From the NCBI GenBank assembly GCA_003531155.1, contig DQHR01000075.1:1577-7946 (forward strand): 6,370 bases of DNA. Reading direction: 5' to 3'. The DNA comes from Bacteroidales bacterium. GTDB taxonomy: Bacteria > Bacteroidota > Bacteroidia > Bacteroidales > Tenuifilaceae. Position numbers and translations under genes: made by a program. Every line of letters starts with the position of its first letter. Within the stretch, counting starts at the first letter, position 1. Under the pieces are notes generated by a model, which was not told where the DNA came from, made no database searches, and worked only from the letters and a program-made list of their open reading frames with translations. This document shows, piece by piece, positions 1 through 6,370 of the stretch.

Positions 1-1746
1 CCGAAAAATGTCCATATAGCCTGTATACTTATCTATCAAAGTATCTGAAGGGGCAGCATTGTTCATTGAAATTGTCATTACATTTCGATAAAAATAACCC
101 GAAGCATTCCCGTTATTGTATTGCTTACTTGGAATAGGTGAAGAACTCCAACACAACTCATCTCTTTCTCGTCCCAAAGGTTGACTTAAATATTTAAAAT
201 CAAAATAACTGCTATAGTTATTGCTTACATGAATCGAATAACCAACAAGATTGGAGTAAGCAAAAATTTTCTTTTCGGCAGTTGTACCATCGCTATTCTT
301 ATAATTAATTGATTTCACCCTTAATCCTGGAGCCCATAAGTTACCATCCTTGTTAGCTTCAAACTCGTAATTTACACTTCCACCAGTAGGATATTCAATA
401 CTTTTGAGCACTCCTCGGGTAAGGTAACTGGGATTTACTTCACGGTTTGCAGTATCCGATATTGGGAGCAACCCAACATTAGGACCTTCGTACCTTGGGA
501 CTAAATGCCAAACAGTGTTATCATTCTGATAACCAAAAACGTCCTGTCCATAATGACCGTGAGGAGGGAGAGGTGTAGGATCATAATTCATTTTATATTG
601 CTGTGGGGGATTTGAAAAGCTATTCCCATAGAAACTAACCCCTGCAAGTTTTAACCTTGAATCGCCAGAATATTTTTCGTGATCAAATTTTATCAACTTA
701 ACTGTATCCTGATTACTTGCGTTAATAATAACTATTTTTGCAAGTTTTTTTTTCATAATTGCAAGCTGATTATCAGTTTCGTAATTAAAATGAATAGTTT
801 GCTCATTAGTACTTATAGTTTTTATAAAAGAGGAGAAATTTTGAACCTGTCGCTGAGTATAAGTTCTTTCAGAAACGAGAGGTAGGCATTCTCTAAAAGC
901 ACTCTTATATATAAATGATCCTGATGTATAATAAAACCCATATTGATATTGGTAGTCTTCGTAGGTAAAGCTAATCTTATGCCCTGTCGGTAGAGTAATT
1001 GTATCGAGTTTCCACCCCGTTAAGGTTCCATTCATGTAATCAAAACTAAAAGGAGTGTCGCCTTTCTCATTATATAAAGTAACACCCGTATACTCTTTGG
1101 GTGAAAAATGATATTTATTGCCAGATTTATCATAAATAGTAAATGGTGAATTAAATCCATTTCCAAAGGGAGTGTCAATTCTTACTTTTTCATCACAGTT
1201 CATTTTTATGCTTTTATTTACGCCAAAAATGAACGATCCGTTTAAATTAGGCAAAATGAAGTTAAACACATCTGCTGATGCGTCATTATAGCCTTTATAA
1301 TAGTATGATAAATCAGCCTGATTATTTTCATTTTCAACGACTGCTGAATCGAATTGAAACCAGCCCAATTCATCGGGGCGTCCTAAAACGTCGCGCGTAA
1401 TGCTTCCTCCAGCATTCAACACCCAGTTTAGACCTACTGGGGTTGCAATATCATTCACTTTTATTCCAGATGCATGATAAGATATTGAAATTGGTAAACT
1501 AAAGCCCTTATAATTCAATTGGTATATTGGTATAGAAATGTCGGGAATTCCTGTGGCATTCATTGAAGGAAAGTTGATAAACTTATCAAACGTTTCAGCT
1601 TCGGGTGTTTTTGGAATAAGACGTAATGGTGGTGTATAAATAGATCCAAACGATGAATTTTCTTGAGCAATTAATCGAGTTTGAAAACATAATGTTATTA
1701 GTAGAAAATAAAAAAATGTTTTCCAATAGATTCTAACTTTTTTCAT
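1..1746 (-). CDS. RHS/YD-repeat-type large secreted protein, N-terminal 582 residues (3' end beyond window)
   Basis: The reading frame is open without a stop from the ATG at 1746-1744 to the left edge, so only the N-terminus is seen. Residues 1-28 look like a Sec signal peptide: MKK-VR, a hydrophobic core around residues 11-21 (FFYFLLITLCF), and a likely cleavage near LIAQ-EN. After a proline-rich stretch comes GIPDISIPIY (66-75), then SYHASGIKV (89-97) and GLNWVLNAGGSIT (105-117), with RPDE at 123-126. This order is the N-terminal signature of very large Bacteroidota proteins usually annotated as RHS or YD-repeat proteins. A second family-like block, SIEYPTGGSVNYEFEAN, lies near residues 449-465. 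The middle is rich in Tyr, Asn and Thr, as expected for extracellular beta structure. No YD repeats or RHS core are visible yet; they would lie further on. The upstream ATG context (TATTGTATCAG) has no Shine-Dalgarno sequence. The function is unknown; cell-surface or polymorphic-toxin-like roles are inference. The family call is fairly secure, the role is not. Confidence 0.8.
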   Translation of the reverse strand, partial: MKKVRIYWKTFFYFLLITLCFQTRLIAQENSSFGSIYTPPLRLIPKTPEAETFDKFINFPSMNATGIPDISIPIYQLNYKGFSLPISISYHASGIKVNDIATPVGLNWVLNAGGSITRDVLGRPDELGWFQFDSAVVENENNQADLSYYYKGYNDASADVFNFILPNLNGSFIFGVNKSIKMNCDEKVRIDTPFGNGFNSPFTIYDKSGNKYHFSPKEYTGVTLYNEKGDTPFSFDYMNGTLTGWKLDTITLPTGHKISFTYEDYQYQYGFYYTSGSFIYKSAFRECLPLVSERTYTQRQVQNFSSFIKTISTNEQTIHFNYETDNQLAIMKKKLAKIVIINASNQDTVKLIKFDHEKYSGDSRLKLAGVSFYGNSFSNPPQQYKMNYDPTPLPPHGHYGQDVFGYQNDNTVWHLVPRYEGPNVGLLPISDTANREVNPSYLTRGVLKSIEYPTGGSVNYEFEANKDGNLWAPGLRVKSINYKNSDGTTAEKKIFAYSNLVGYSIHVSNNYSSYFDFKYLSQPLGRERDELCWSSSPIPSKQYNNGNASGYFYRNVMTISMNNAAPSDTLIDKYTGYMDIFR

Positions 1747-1832
1747 TCTGATACAATATTTAGTTAAATAACAAATTGTTGAGCCAATTAAAGCACGCTT
1801 TGGCTGACGAGTATTAATACATTTTTATCCAC

Positions 1833-1891
1833 TATAATCTATTTAAAACTAATTGAATATATTCCATGCTTTAGATAATAAATAGATTATA
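1833..1891. repeat. Perfect 13-bp inverted repeat enclosing a 10-bp palindrome
   Basis: TATAATCTATTTA (1833-1845) and TAAATAGATTATA (1879-1891) are exact reverse complements separated by 33 bases. Near the centre of the spacer is the perfect palindrome GAATATATTC (1855-1864). The element lies 87-145 bases upstream of the RHS-like start codon. It could be an operator, an mRNA leader stem, or chance in A+T-rich DNA. The arms are visible directly; any function is inference. Confidence 0.6.
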
Positions 1892-2216
1892 AATTACAAA
1901 CAGAGGTAATTTTAGTTACTCCATTCTAAAAATATGATTCAAAAGAACACCTAAATAATATATTCAAGAATGTTTTTTTGACTTTTCATTTCCTTACATA
2001 AAACTATACAATATTTTTAAAATAATTGCAAGTGAGATAAAAAAGTTGGTTTTTTATTTGAAATCATTAATTCAAAGGTGTTTGATATAATTTTAATGGG
2101 GATTGTTCAAATCTATAATCACTATTCTAAATGACTCTTAAAAAACCGATGCTATTAAGTTATTGATGGTCAGATATGAAATAAATTCGACTAAATTTTT
2201 ATTTGCTGCAAAACCA

Positions 2217-2246
2217 TTGCAGAGCCCGAAATAAGCGACTCTGCAA
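2217..2246 (-). terminator. Probable intrinsic terminator after the NagB-like gene
   Basis: A perfect 8-bp stem, TTGCAGAG and CTCTGCAA, with a 14-base loop starts 41 bases after the TAG stop of the NagB/PIG-L gene. On the minus strand the stem is followed by TGGTTTTG, a short and interrupted T-run. Position and stem fit a Rho-independent terminator, but the modest T-tract makes its efficiency uncertain. Confidence 0.55.
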
Positions 2247-2287
2247 CCACCTAAACTTATCGAAACTAAGTTAAAAAACTATTGCTT

Positions 2288-4225
2288 CTAGGTTTTCATT
2301 TTAACAAATACTTCAATGGCTTCATACTCAGCCATTCCAAGATTGTTGTAAAGGATGGCTGTGTTTTTATTTCTCTCCTCGGTTCGTTCCCAGAATTCAC
2401 GCTCGTCTAATCCAGGGAATAGTGCCCTATCCTTTTGGGTTTGGTGTTTGAATATTGCTCGGCGTTTCTTAATAAGTTCCTCTGGACTTATTGGAACAGC
2501 CATCTCGGCTTCAGCCACATCCCATTCCTGCCACGAACCTCTGTAAAGCCAAACCCAACAATCCTTAAACCAATCATCGTTTTTAATCTCAGCAATGGCT
2601 TGGTGTATAGCAGTTAGGCAGATACGATGTGTCCCGTGTGGATCGGATAAATCTCCTGCCGCGTAAATCTGATTAGGCTTGATTTTACGCATAACTTCAA
2701 CTACCAAGTCAACATCTGCTTTTGAAAGCGCATTTTTTCTAATTGTCCCAGTTTTGTAAAAGGGCATATCCAGAAATTTGATTTTCTCCTCGTTAATGCC
2801 AATAAAACGACATGCTGCTTTAGCTTCTCCTTGACGAATAAGCGCTTTTATTTTTTGAATCTCAGGATTATCAATTTGACCCGGTGTTTTGTTTGCAATG
2901 AAGTTTATTACCTGATTATACCATTTGCTAGATTGGTTGCTGTTTTCAAAAAATGCATCGTTATACATGTTAATAAAGTCGGCATAACGAACTACATCCT
3001 CATCACTAACCGATATATTCCCGTTGGTTTGGTAAACAACATGAACATCGTTACCTTGTTCAACTAAGCGAAATAGCGTTCCGCCCATTGATATTACATC
3101 ATCATCTGGATGAGGACTAAAAACTAATACCCGCTTTGGGAATGGGGTTGCCCTTTCCGGACGATTTGAGTCATCGGCGTTGGGTTTTCCCCCAGGCCAA
3201 CCTGTTATAGTGTGCTGCATCTGATTAAATACCTTGATGTTTAGTTTGTAAGCGGGTCCAAAATTTGCCAATAAATCGCTCATGCCATTATCGTTGTAGT
3301 CGCGATCGGTAAGTTTAAGAATTGGCTTATTCAACCTTTGACAAAGCCAAACTACCGCTTTTTTAATCAGAGGCTCTGTCCAGATGCATGATCCAACTAA
3401 CCAAGGGGTTTTTTCGCGAGTAAGACTGGCAGCGGCAGCCGGATCGATTACAAACTCTGCTTCGGGATGAGTTTGAAGAAATGACGACGGGACCGTGTCG
3501 GTTACAGGCCCCTCAATTGCTTCGCGAACAATATCAGCTTTTTTCTCTCCCCATGCCATAAGGATAATTCGACGGGCTTTCATAATTGGTTCAACTCCCA
3601 TGGTTATTGCCCTACGAGGAACATTTTCCTCGGCAAAAAAATCCGATGCTGCATCGGCAATGGTAAGGTGGTCAAGGGTTATGAGTCGGGTTGGAGAGTT
3701 AATGTCCGAACCAGGTTCGTTGAACCCAATATGTCCTGTGCGGCCAATACCGAGAATCTGAATATCTATTCCTCCTAAGCTATTTATTTTTTCCTCATAC
3801 TGAGAGCAAAAATCGTAAACTTTCTCAAGTGGCAGTGTGCCATCAGGGATATTAATGTTTTCGGGAAGTATATCAATATGATTAAATAGATGATCGTGCA
3901 TAAAATGCCAGTAGCTTTGGATATGCTCTTTTGGTATGGGGTAATATTCGTCGAGGTTGAAGGTGATAACATTCTTAAAGCTTAACCCTTCCTCTTTATG
4001 CATCCTCACTAACTCGAGGTAAACTCCTACAGGACTTGAGCCAGTGGCCAAACCTAGAACACAAATCTCGTTTCGATTTGCTTTTTCTTTTATCAGGTTT
4101 GCAATTTCGGTTGCCACCCATCTTGATGCTGTTTTGGAATCGTCAAAAATAGTAGTGAAAATTTTTTCGTAACGCCTTTTCATCTTCTCACGTACATCCA
4201 ACTTGGTATATCGTAATCTAGGCAT
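2288..4225 (-). CDS. nagB: NagB-like glucosamine-6-phosphate deaminase fused to a PIG-L/LmbE-type deacetylase domain
   Basis: This 645-residue protein has no signal peptide and is predicted cytoplasmic. Residues ~20-270 are a NagB domain: GLATGSSP (58-65, phosphate/substrate loop), TFNLDEYY (88-95; D92 matches E. coli Asp72) and GRTGHIGFNEPGS (161-173; H165 and E170 match His143 and Glu148). NagB converts glucosamine-6-phosphate to fructose-6-phosphate and ammonia. The usual NDGH motif is RTGH here, so Asp141 is replaced by T163. Residues ~271-362 form a linker containing ITGWPGGKPNADD (340-352). Residues ~365-600 are a PIG-L domain: SPHPDDD (370-376) holds the expected zinc-binding His and Asp and the catalytic Asp, and DPHGTHR (528-534) supplies a likely further zinc His (H533). 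PIG-L enzymes remove N-acetyl groups from GlcNAc-type sugars. Length and architecture match the long NagB-like proteins of Bacteroides, such as BT_0258 (from memory). The start at 4225 is preferred over Met15 because such homologues also have residues before the conserved domain. There is no clear Shine-Dalgarno sequence, and a terminator-like hairpin sits just upstream. Whether the NagB half is active is uncertain. Confidence 0.93.
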   Translation of the reverse strand: MPRLRYTKLDVREKMKRRYEKIFTTIFDDSKTASRWVATEIANLIKEKANRNEICVLGLATGSSPVGVYLELVRMHKEEGLSFKNVITFNLDEYYPIPKEHIQSYWHFMHDHLFNHIDILPENINIPDGTLPLEKVYDFCSQYEEKINSLGGIDIQILGIGRTGHIGFNEPGSDINSPTRLITLDHLTIADAASDFFAEENVPRRAITMGVEPIMKARRIILMAWGEKKADIVREAIEGPVTDTVPSSFLQTHPEAEFVIDPAAAASLTREKTPWLVGSCIWTEPLIKKAVVWLCQRLNKPILKLTDRDYNDNGMSDLLANFGPAYKLNIKVFNQMQHTITGWPGGKPNADDSNRPERATPFPKRVLVFSPHPDDDVISMGGTLFRLVEQGNDVHVVYQTNGNISVSDEDVVRYADFINMYNDAFFENSNQSSKWYNQVINFIANKTPGQIDNPEIQKIKALIRQGEAKAACRFIGINEEKIKFLDMPFYKTGTIRKNALSKADVDLVVEVMRKIKPNQIYAAGDLSDPHGTHRICLTAIHQAIAEIKNDDWFKDCWVWLYRGSWQEWDVAEAEMAVPISPEELIKKRRAIFKHQTQKDRALFPGLDEREFWERTEERNKNTAILYNNLGMAEYEAIEVFVKMKT

Positions 4226-4244
4226 AAGAATTCATTTTTTTAAA

Positions 4245-4284
4245 AAAGGGCACCCGTTTAAGGCTATGGATTCGGATACCCTTT
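4245..4284 (-). terminator. Strong terminator/attenuator hairpin between susD and the NagB-like gene
   Basis: On the minus strand AAAGGGTATCCG (4284-4273) pairs with CGGGTGCCCTTT (4256-4245): a 12-bp stem with no mismatch, counting two G-U pairs, and a 16-base loop. A run of six T (4247-4242, overlapping the stem base) follows. This is a good Rho-independent terminator, starting 32 bases after the susD stop. It ends only about 17-20 bases before the ATG of the NagB-like gene, so it may stop most susCD transcripts and let some through, or protect the 3' end of the susCD message. Confidence 0.8.
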
Positions 4285-4316
4285 GGTTTTAACATGAAAG
4301 CAAAACGATGTATTAT

Positions 4317-5792
4317 TTATAAACCTATAAGATCTTGTTCCGATTGAGGAATTGGTAAATAACGATTTGCTTCTGTATAGCCATATATTCCAAATACAGT
4401 AGCCCCTCTGTCAGATCTTATTATATCCCAAAACGCATGACCCTCCATTGCCAGTTCACAACGACGTTCGTGGAAAATAGCCCTTAATGGTTCTGTTCTG
4501 TATGGCGAATTTCCAAGTTTTACATCATCTCTATCGTTCCTGACTTTGTTTAGGTAAACTTCCCAATCACCTAGTTCGCCTGGCCCAGCATAGTATGCTG
4601 CCTCCGAAGCCCAAAGCAAAACTTCAGCATAACGAACTACAATCCAGTTGTTCGGATCATCGCTCATGTTATCGGCTAGTTGACTTGTTGGTAATTGATA
4701 TTTTTGACTGCACATTTTATCAATATTGCTTGGGAAGTCGCAATCCACGGTTACCTCATCATCAGTTCCTGCCCAAATAGTTTCTCCATTTGTGATAAAT
4801 GTTGCATCTCTGCGAGTATTGTCAGCAACTTCAAATTCGTCGTAAAGATTTTGTGAAGGACAGTTGAAGCCCCATCCATCTCTGTCATTTCTGCTTCGGG
4901 TGAATATCACAAACACATTCCCAGCATTTTCGTCACCCCATGCACTACCACCTGCTATGGTTCCAAATTGAATTTCGAATACGCTCTCAACTCCATTTTC
5001 GTGATGTAAATCCCAATTGTCTGCAAAATTTGGCTCAAGAGAATAATTATCGTGAACAATAATGCTATCGGCTTGAACTAACGCTTGAGCCCACTTTTTT
5101 TGATAGATGTAAGCTTTGCAAAGCATTGCCCTTGCAGCACCTTTTGTTGCTCTGCCCATTTCGCTGGCAGGATAATCATTTTTTTTGGGGAGAGTGTTTA
5201 CTGCGTCAGTGAAATCAGCCTCAATTTGTGCGTAAATACTAGCAACATCGGCAAGAGTTTGCTTGTATTCCACAGGTTTCATTGGTTTTGTAATAAGTGG
5301 AACGCTGCCAAACGTTTTTACTAATTCAAAGTAGAAGTATCCGCGTACAAATTTAGCCTCAGCTATAAATCTGTCTTTAAGATCAGGGTCAATTTGATCA
5401 TCGGTCATTTCCCCTACTCTTTCAATAAAACGGTTGCACCTTCCAACTCCTATAAAATAGTTTTTATAAGGGGTTACCAAGCCCTCATTGTTTGCGCTAT
5501 ATTGGAAACGAAGCAATGGCTCAACCCAAGGTTGATCGCCTGCCCCTTCACCACCTTTCCATGAGTCGTGGCCGAGAATATCTCCTAGCCAGAATGGGAA
5601 TTGATTTTCAGCATCCCATGCCATTACGTTATAACATCCGGTTAGGGCAAGTTTTGCATTATCGACATTGTTAAAATAAGAGCCTTCATCAACCTGAGGG
5701 ATATCGGTTTTTAGAAAATCTTCGGTACAGGCAGATAATCCAAGAAAACCTGCTGCAATTATTGTAAAAAATAGATATATTTTAGTTTTCAT
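4317..5792 (-). CDS. susD: SusD/RagB-family outer-membrane glycan-binding lipoprotein
   Basis: This complete 491-residue protein is the surface lipoprotein that caps a SusC transporter and helps capture oligosaccharides. Residues 1-21 are a lipoprotein signal peptide with lipobox LSAC; C22 would be lipidated, and the following TED is acidic, as in Bacteroidota surface-export signals. DFLKTDIPQ, then GSYFNNVDNAKLALTGCYNVM (37-57), is the usual SusD N-terminal region. Helical TPR-like segments include AEAKFVRGYFYFELVKTFGS (144-163) and GAARAMLCKAYIYQKKWAQA (218-237). The C-terminal SusD domain shows VVRYAEVLLWASEAAY (385-400), the LNKVRNDR loop, ERRCELAMEGHAFWDIIRSD (442-461) and a final RYLPIPQSEQDL. 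Length is at the short end of the family. The start is 12 bases after the susC stop, preceded by a weak AGCAGG, so it is surely cotranscribed with susC. The sugar bound cannot be told from sequence. The symbol is used in the family sense, not as the starch-specific Bacteroides thetaiotaomicron protein. Confidence 0.95.
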   Translation of the reverse strand: MKTKIYLFFTIIAAGFLGLSACTEDFLKTDIPQVDEGSYFNNVDNAKLALTGCYNVMAWDAENQFPFWLGDILGHDSWKGGEGAGDQPWVEPLLRFQYSANNEGLVTPYKNYFIGVGRCNRFIERVGEMTDDQIDPDLKDRFIAEAKFVRGYFYFELVKTFGSVPLITKPMKPVEYKQTLADVASIYAQIEADFTDAVNTLPKKNDYPASEMGRATKGAARAMLCKAYIYQKKWAQALVQADSIIVHDNYSLEPNFADNWDLHHENGVESVFEIQFGTIAGGSAWGDENAGNVFVIFTRSRNDRDGWGFNCPSQNLYDEFEVADNTRRDATFITNGETIWAGTDDEVTVDCDFPSNIDKMCSQKYQLPTSQLADNMSDDPNNWIVVRYAEVLLWASEAAYYAGPGELGDWEVYLNKVRNDRDDVKLGNSPYRTEPLRAIFHERRCELAMEGHAFWDIIRSDRGATVFGIYGYTEANRYLPIPQSEQDLIGL

Positions 5793-5804
5793 TTTTACCT
5801 GCTT

Positions 5805-6370
5805 TTAAAAGGTTAATGATATTCCTGTAAATATTTGGCGAGCCTGTGGGTAGTAACCCCTATCTACACCATAATCGAGAGTGCCGTAAACGCCGTACCC
5901 AATTTCAGGATCAAAACCGGTGTATTTGGTAATAGTAATTAGGTTGGTGGCTCCAACATAAAATCTCATTGATCCTAGTTTCAGGCGATTTAATAGTTTA
6001 GTAGGTAAATTATAGCCCAATTGAAAATCTTTTAATCTTATATAATCACCATCCTCAACGTAGCGATCTGAGAATGCCAAGTTATTTGCATCGGCTGAGT
6101 TTAACCTTGGGTAATGAGCATCATTAGTAGAGTATTCTTCTGTCCAACGATTTAGCATTTTTGCATCCATATTATGGGTTGCGTCGGGCCTTTCGGTGTA
6201 TACTTTTGTTGCGTTAAATATTTGATTGCCGCTTACACCTTGTATTGTAAAACTTAGATCGAAGTTGTTGTATTCTACCCTTCCGTTAAATCCATAGGTG
6301 AAGTCGGGCAGAGGACTGCCAATGGTTCCATAATAAAGCTGGTTAGGATCGTTTGGATCTCTTTTGTAAC
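5805..6370 (-). CDS. susC: SusC/RagA-family TonB-dependent outer-membrane transporter, C-terminal 187 residues (5' end beyond window)
   Basis: The frame is open from the right edge (first full codon 6368-6366) to the TAA at 5807-5805. It encodes the last strands of the beta barrel of a SusC-type transporter, which imports oligosaccharides across the outer membrane using TonB energy. Recognisable family blocks are IGSPLPDFTYGFNGRVEY near the start, a DGDYIRLKDFQLGYNLP segment, LGSMRFYVGATNLITIT, GFDPEIGY, and the closing YYPQARQIFTGISLTF. The last residue is Phe, the usual C-terminal signal for insertion by the BAM machinery. An ATG at 6170 lies inside the barrel and is not the start, because homology continues upstream without a break. 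The plug domain, carboxypeptidase-like domain, TonB box and signal peptide lie outside the window. It is directly followed by susD, the standard gene order. Family-level symbol only; the transported glycan is unknown. Confidence 0.93.
   Translation of the reverse strand, partial: YKRDPNDPNQLYYGTIGSPLPDFTYGFNGRVEYNNFDLSFTIQGVSGNQIFNATKVYTERPDATHNMDAKMLNRWTEEYSTNDAHYPRLNSADANNLAFSDRYVEDGDYIRLKDFQLGYNLPTKLLNRLKLGSMRFYVGATNLITITKYTGFDPEIGYGVYGTLDYGVDRGYYPQARQIFTGISLTF

Larger units (their letters stand above)
1747..2287. other. A+T-rich intergenic region between the NagB-like gene and the RHS-like gene
   Basis: This 541-base gap has no convincing gene on either strand. It holds a probable terminator for the upstream NagB-like gene at its right end (2217-2246) and a 13-bp perfect inverted repeat at 1833-1891. 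The promoter of the RHS-like gene should lie here. Only one match to the Bacteroidota -7 consensus TAnnTTTG was seen on the minus strand (TAGATTTG, 2115-2108), and it has no TTTG at -33, so no promoter is called. No tRNA, rRNA or CRISPR structure was seen. Confidence 0.7.

Noticed and set aside
679..885. Plus-strand open frame of 68 codons
   Set aside because: It lies opposite the RHS-like coding sequence, is low in complexity, and has no recognisable domain.
2057..2076. TTTGAA/TTCAAA inverted repeat with an 8-base spacer
   Set aside because: Such short repeats are expected by chance in DNA this A+T-rich.
2108..2115. Minus-strand TAGATTTG, matching the Bacteroidota -7 box TAnnTTTG upstream of the RHS-like gene
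   Set aside because: No TTTG is found at the expected -33 distance, and it would give a leader of about 350 bases; a single 8-base degenerate match is not enough.
2254..2272. AACTTA/TAAGTT 6-bp inverted repeat just after the NagB-like stop
   Set aside because: The stem is short and A+T-rich with no T-run on the relevant strand; the 2217-2246 hairpin is a better terminator.
3495..3761. Plus-strand open frame of 88 codons, plus several others of 60-79 codons at 2355-3067 and 4595-5674
   Set aside because: All are antisense to strongly conserved NagB/PIG-L or SusD coding sequence and look like shadows of it.
4295..4305. Minus-strand TCGTTTTG as a possible -7 box for the NagB-like gene
   Set aside because: It differs from TAnnTTTG at a key base and has no -33 TTTG upstream.
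5805..6170. A separate 121-residue protein starting at the ATG at 6170
   Set aside because: The frame continues upstream to the window edge with SusC barrel motifs, so this is an internal methionine of the transporter.
1..6370. CRISPR array, defence system, insertion sequence, phage genes, tRNA or rRNA
   Set aside because: No spaced direct repeats, transposase, integrase or structural RNA signatures were seen on either strand.

Overview
The window reads as a Bacteroidota (Bacteroidetes) chromosome segment. The evidence is a SusC/SusD outer-membrane glycan-uptake pair, an SPII lipoprotein with an acidic stretch right after the lipid cysteine, a long NagB/PIG-L fusion enzyme typical of this phylum, A+T-rich DNA, and starts without strong Shine-Dalgarno sequences. 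All supported genes lie on the minus strand, so transcription runs from position 6370 towards position 1.

In transcription order: (i) 6370-5805 is the C-terminal end of a SusC-like TonB-dependent transporter whose start lies beyond the right edge. (ii) 5792-4317 is a complete SusD-like lipoprotein, 12 bases after susC. (iii) 4284-4245 is a strong hairpin plus T-run, placed only about 20 bases before the next start codon. (iv) 4225-2288 is a cytoplasmic two-domain protein, NagB-like sugar-phosphate deaminase/isomerase followed by a PIG-L/LmbE-type zinc deacetylase. (v) 2246-2217 is a probable terminator. (vi) 2287-1747 is a 541-base A+T-rich gap containing a perfect 13-bp inverted repeat. (vii) 1746-1 is the first 582 residues of a large secreted protein with the N-terminal signature of Bacteroidota RHS/YD-repeat-type surface proteins; its end lies beyond the left edge.

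Functionally, SusC and SusD form an outer-membrane pair that captures and imports an oligosaccharide. The NagB/PIG-L protein next door suggests, but does not prove, that the imported glycan carries N-acetylated amino sugars (GlcNAc type). No glycoside hydrolase or PUL regulator (SusR, ECF sigma/anti-sigma or hybrid two-component protein) lies in the window, so the substrate cannot be fixed here. The RHS-like gene looks like a separate transcription unit.

I did not find a clearly new system. The points most worth following up are the altered catalytic motif in the NagB domain, the attenuator-like hairpin abutting its start codon, the symmetrical repeat upstream of the RHS-like gene, and the unseen C-terminus of that gene.
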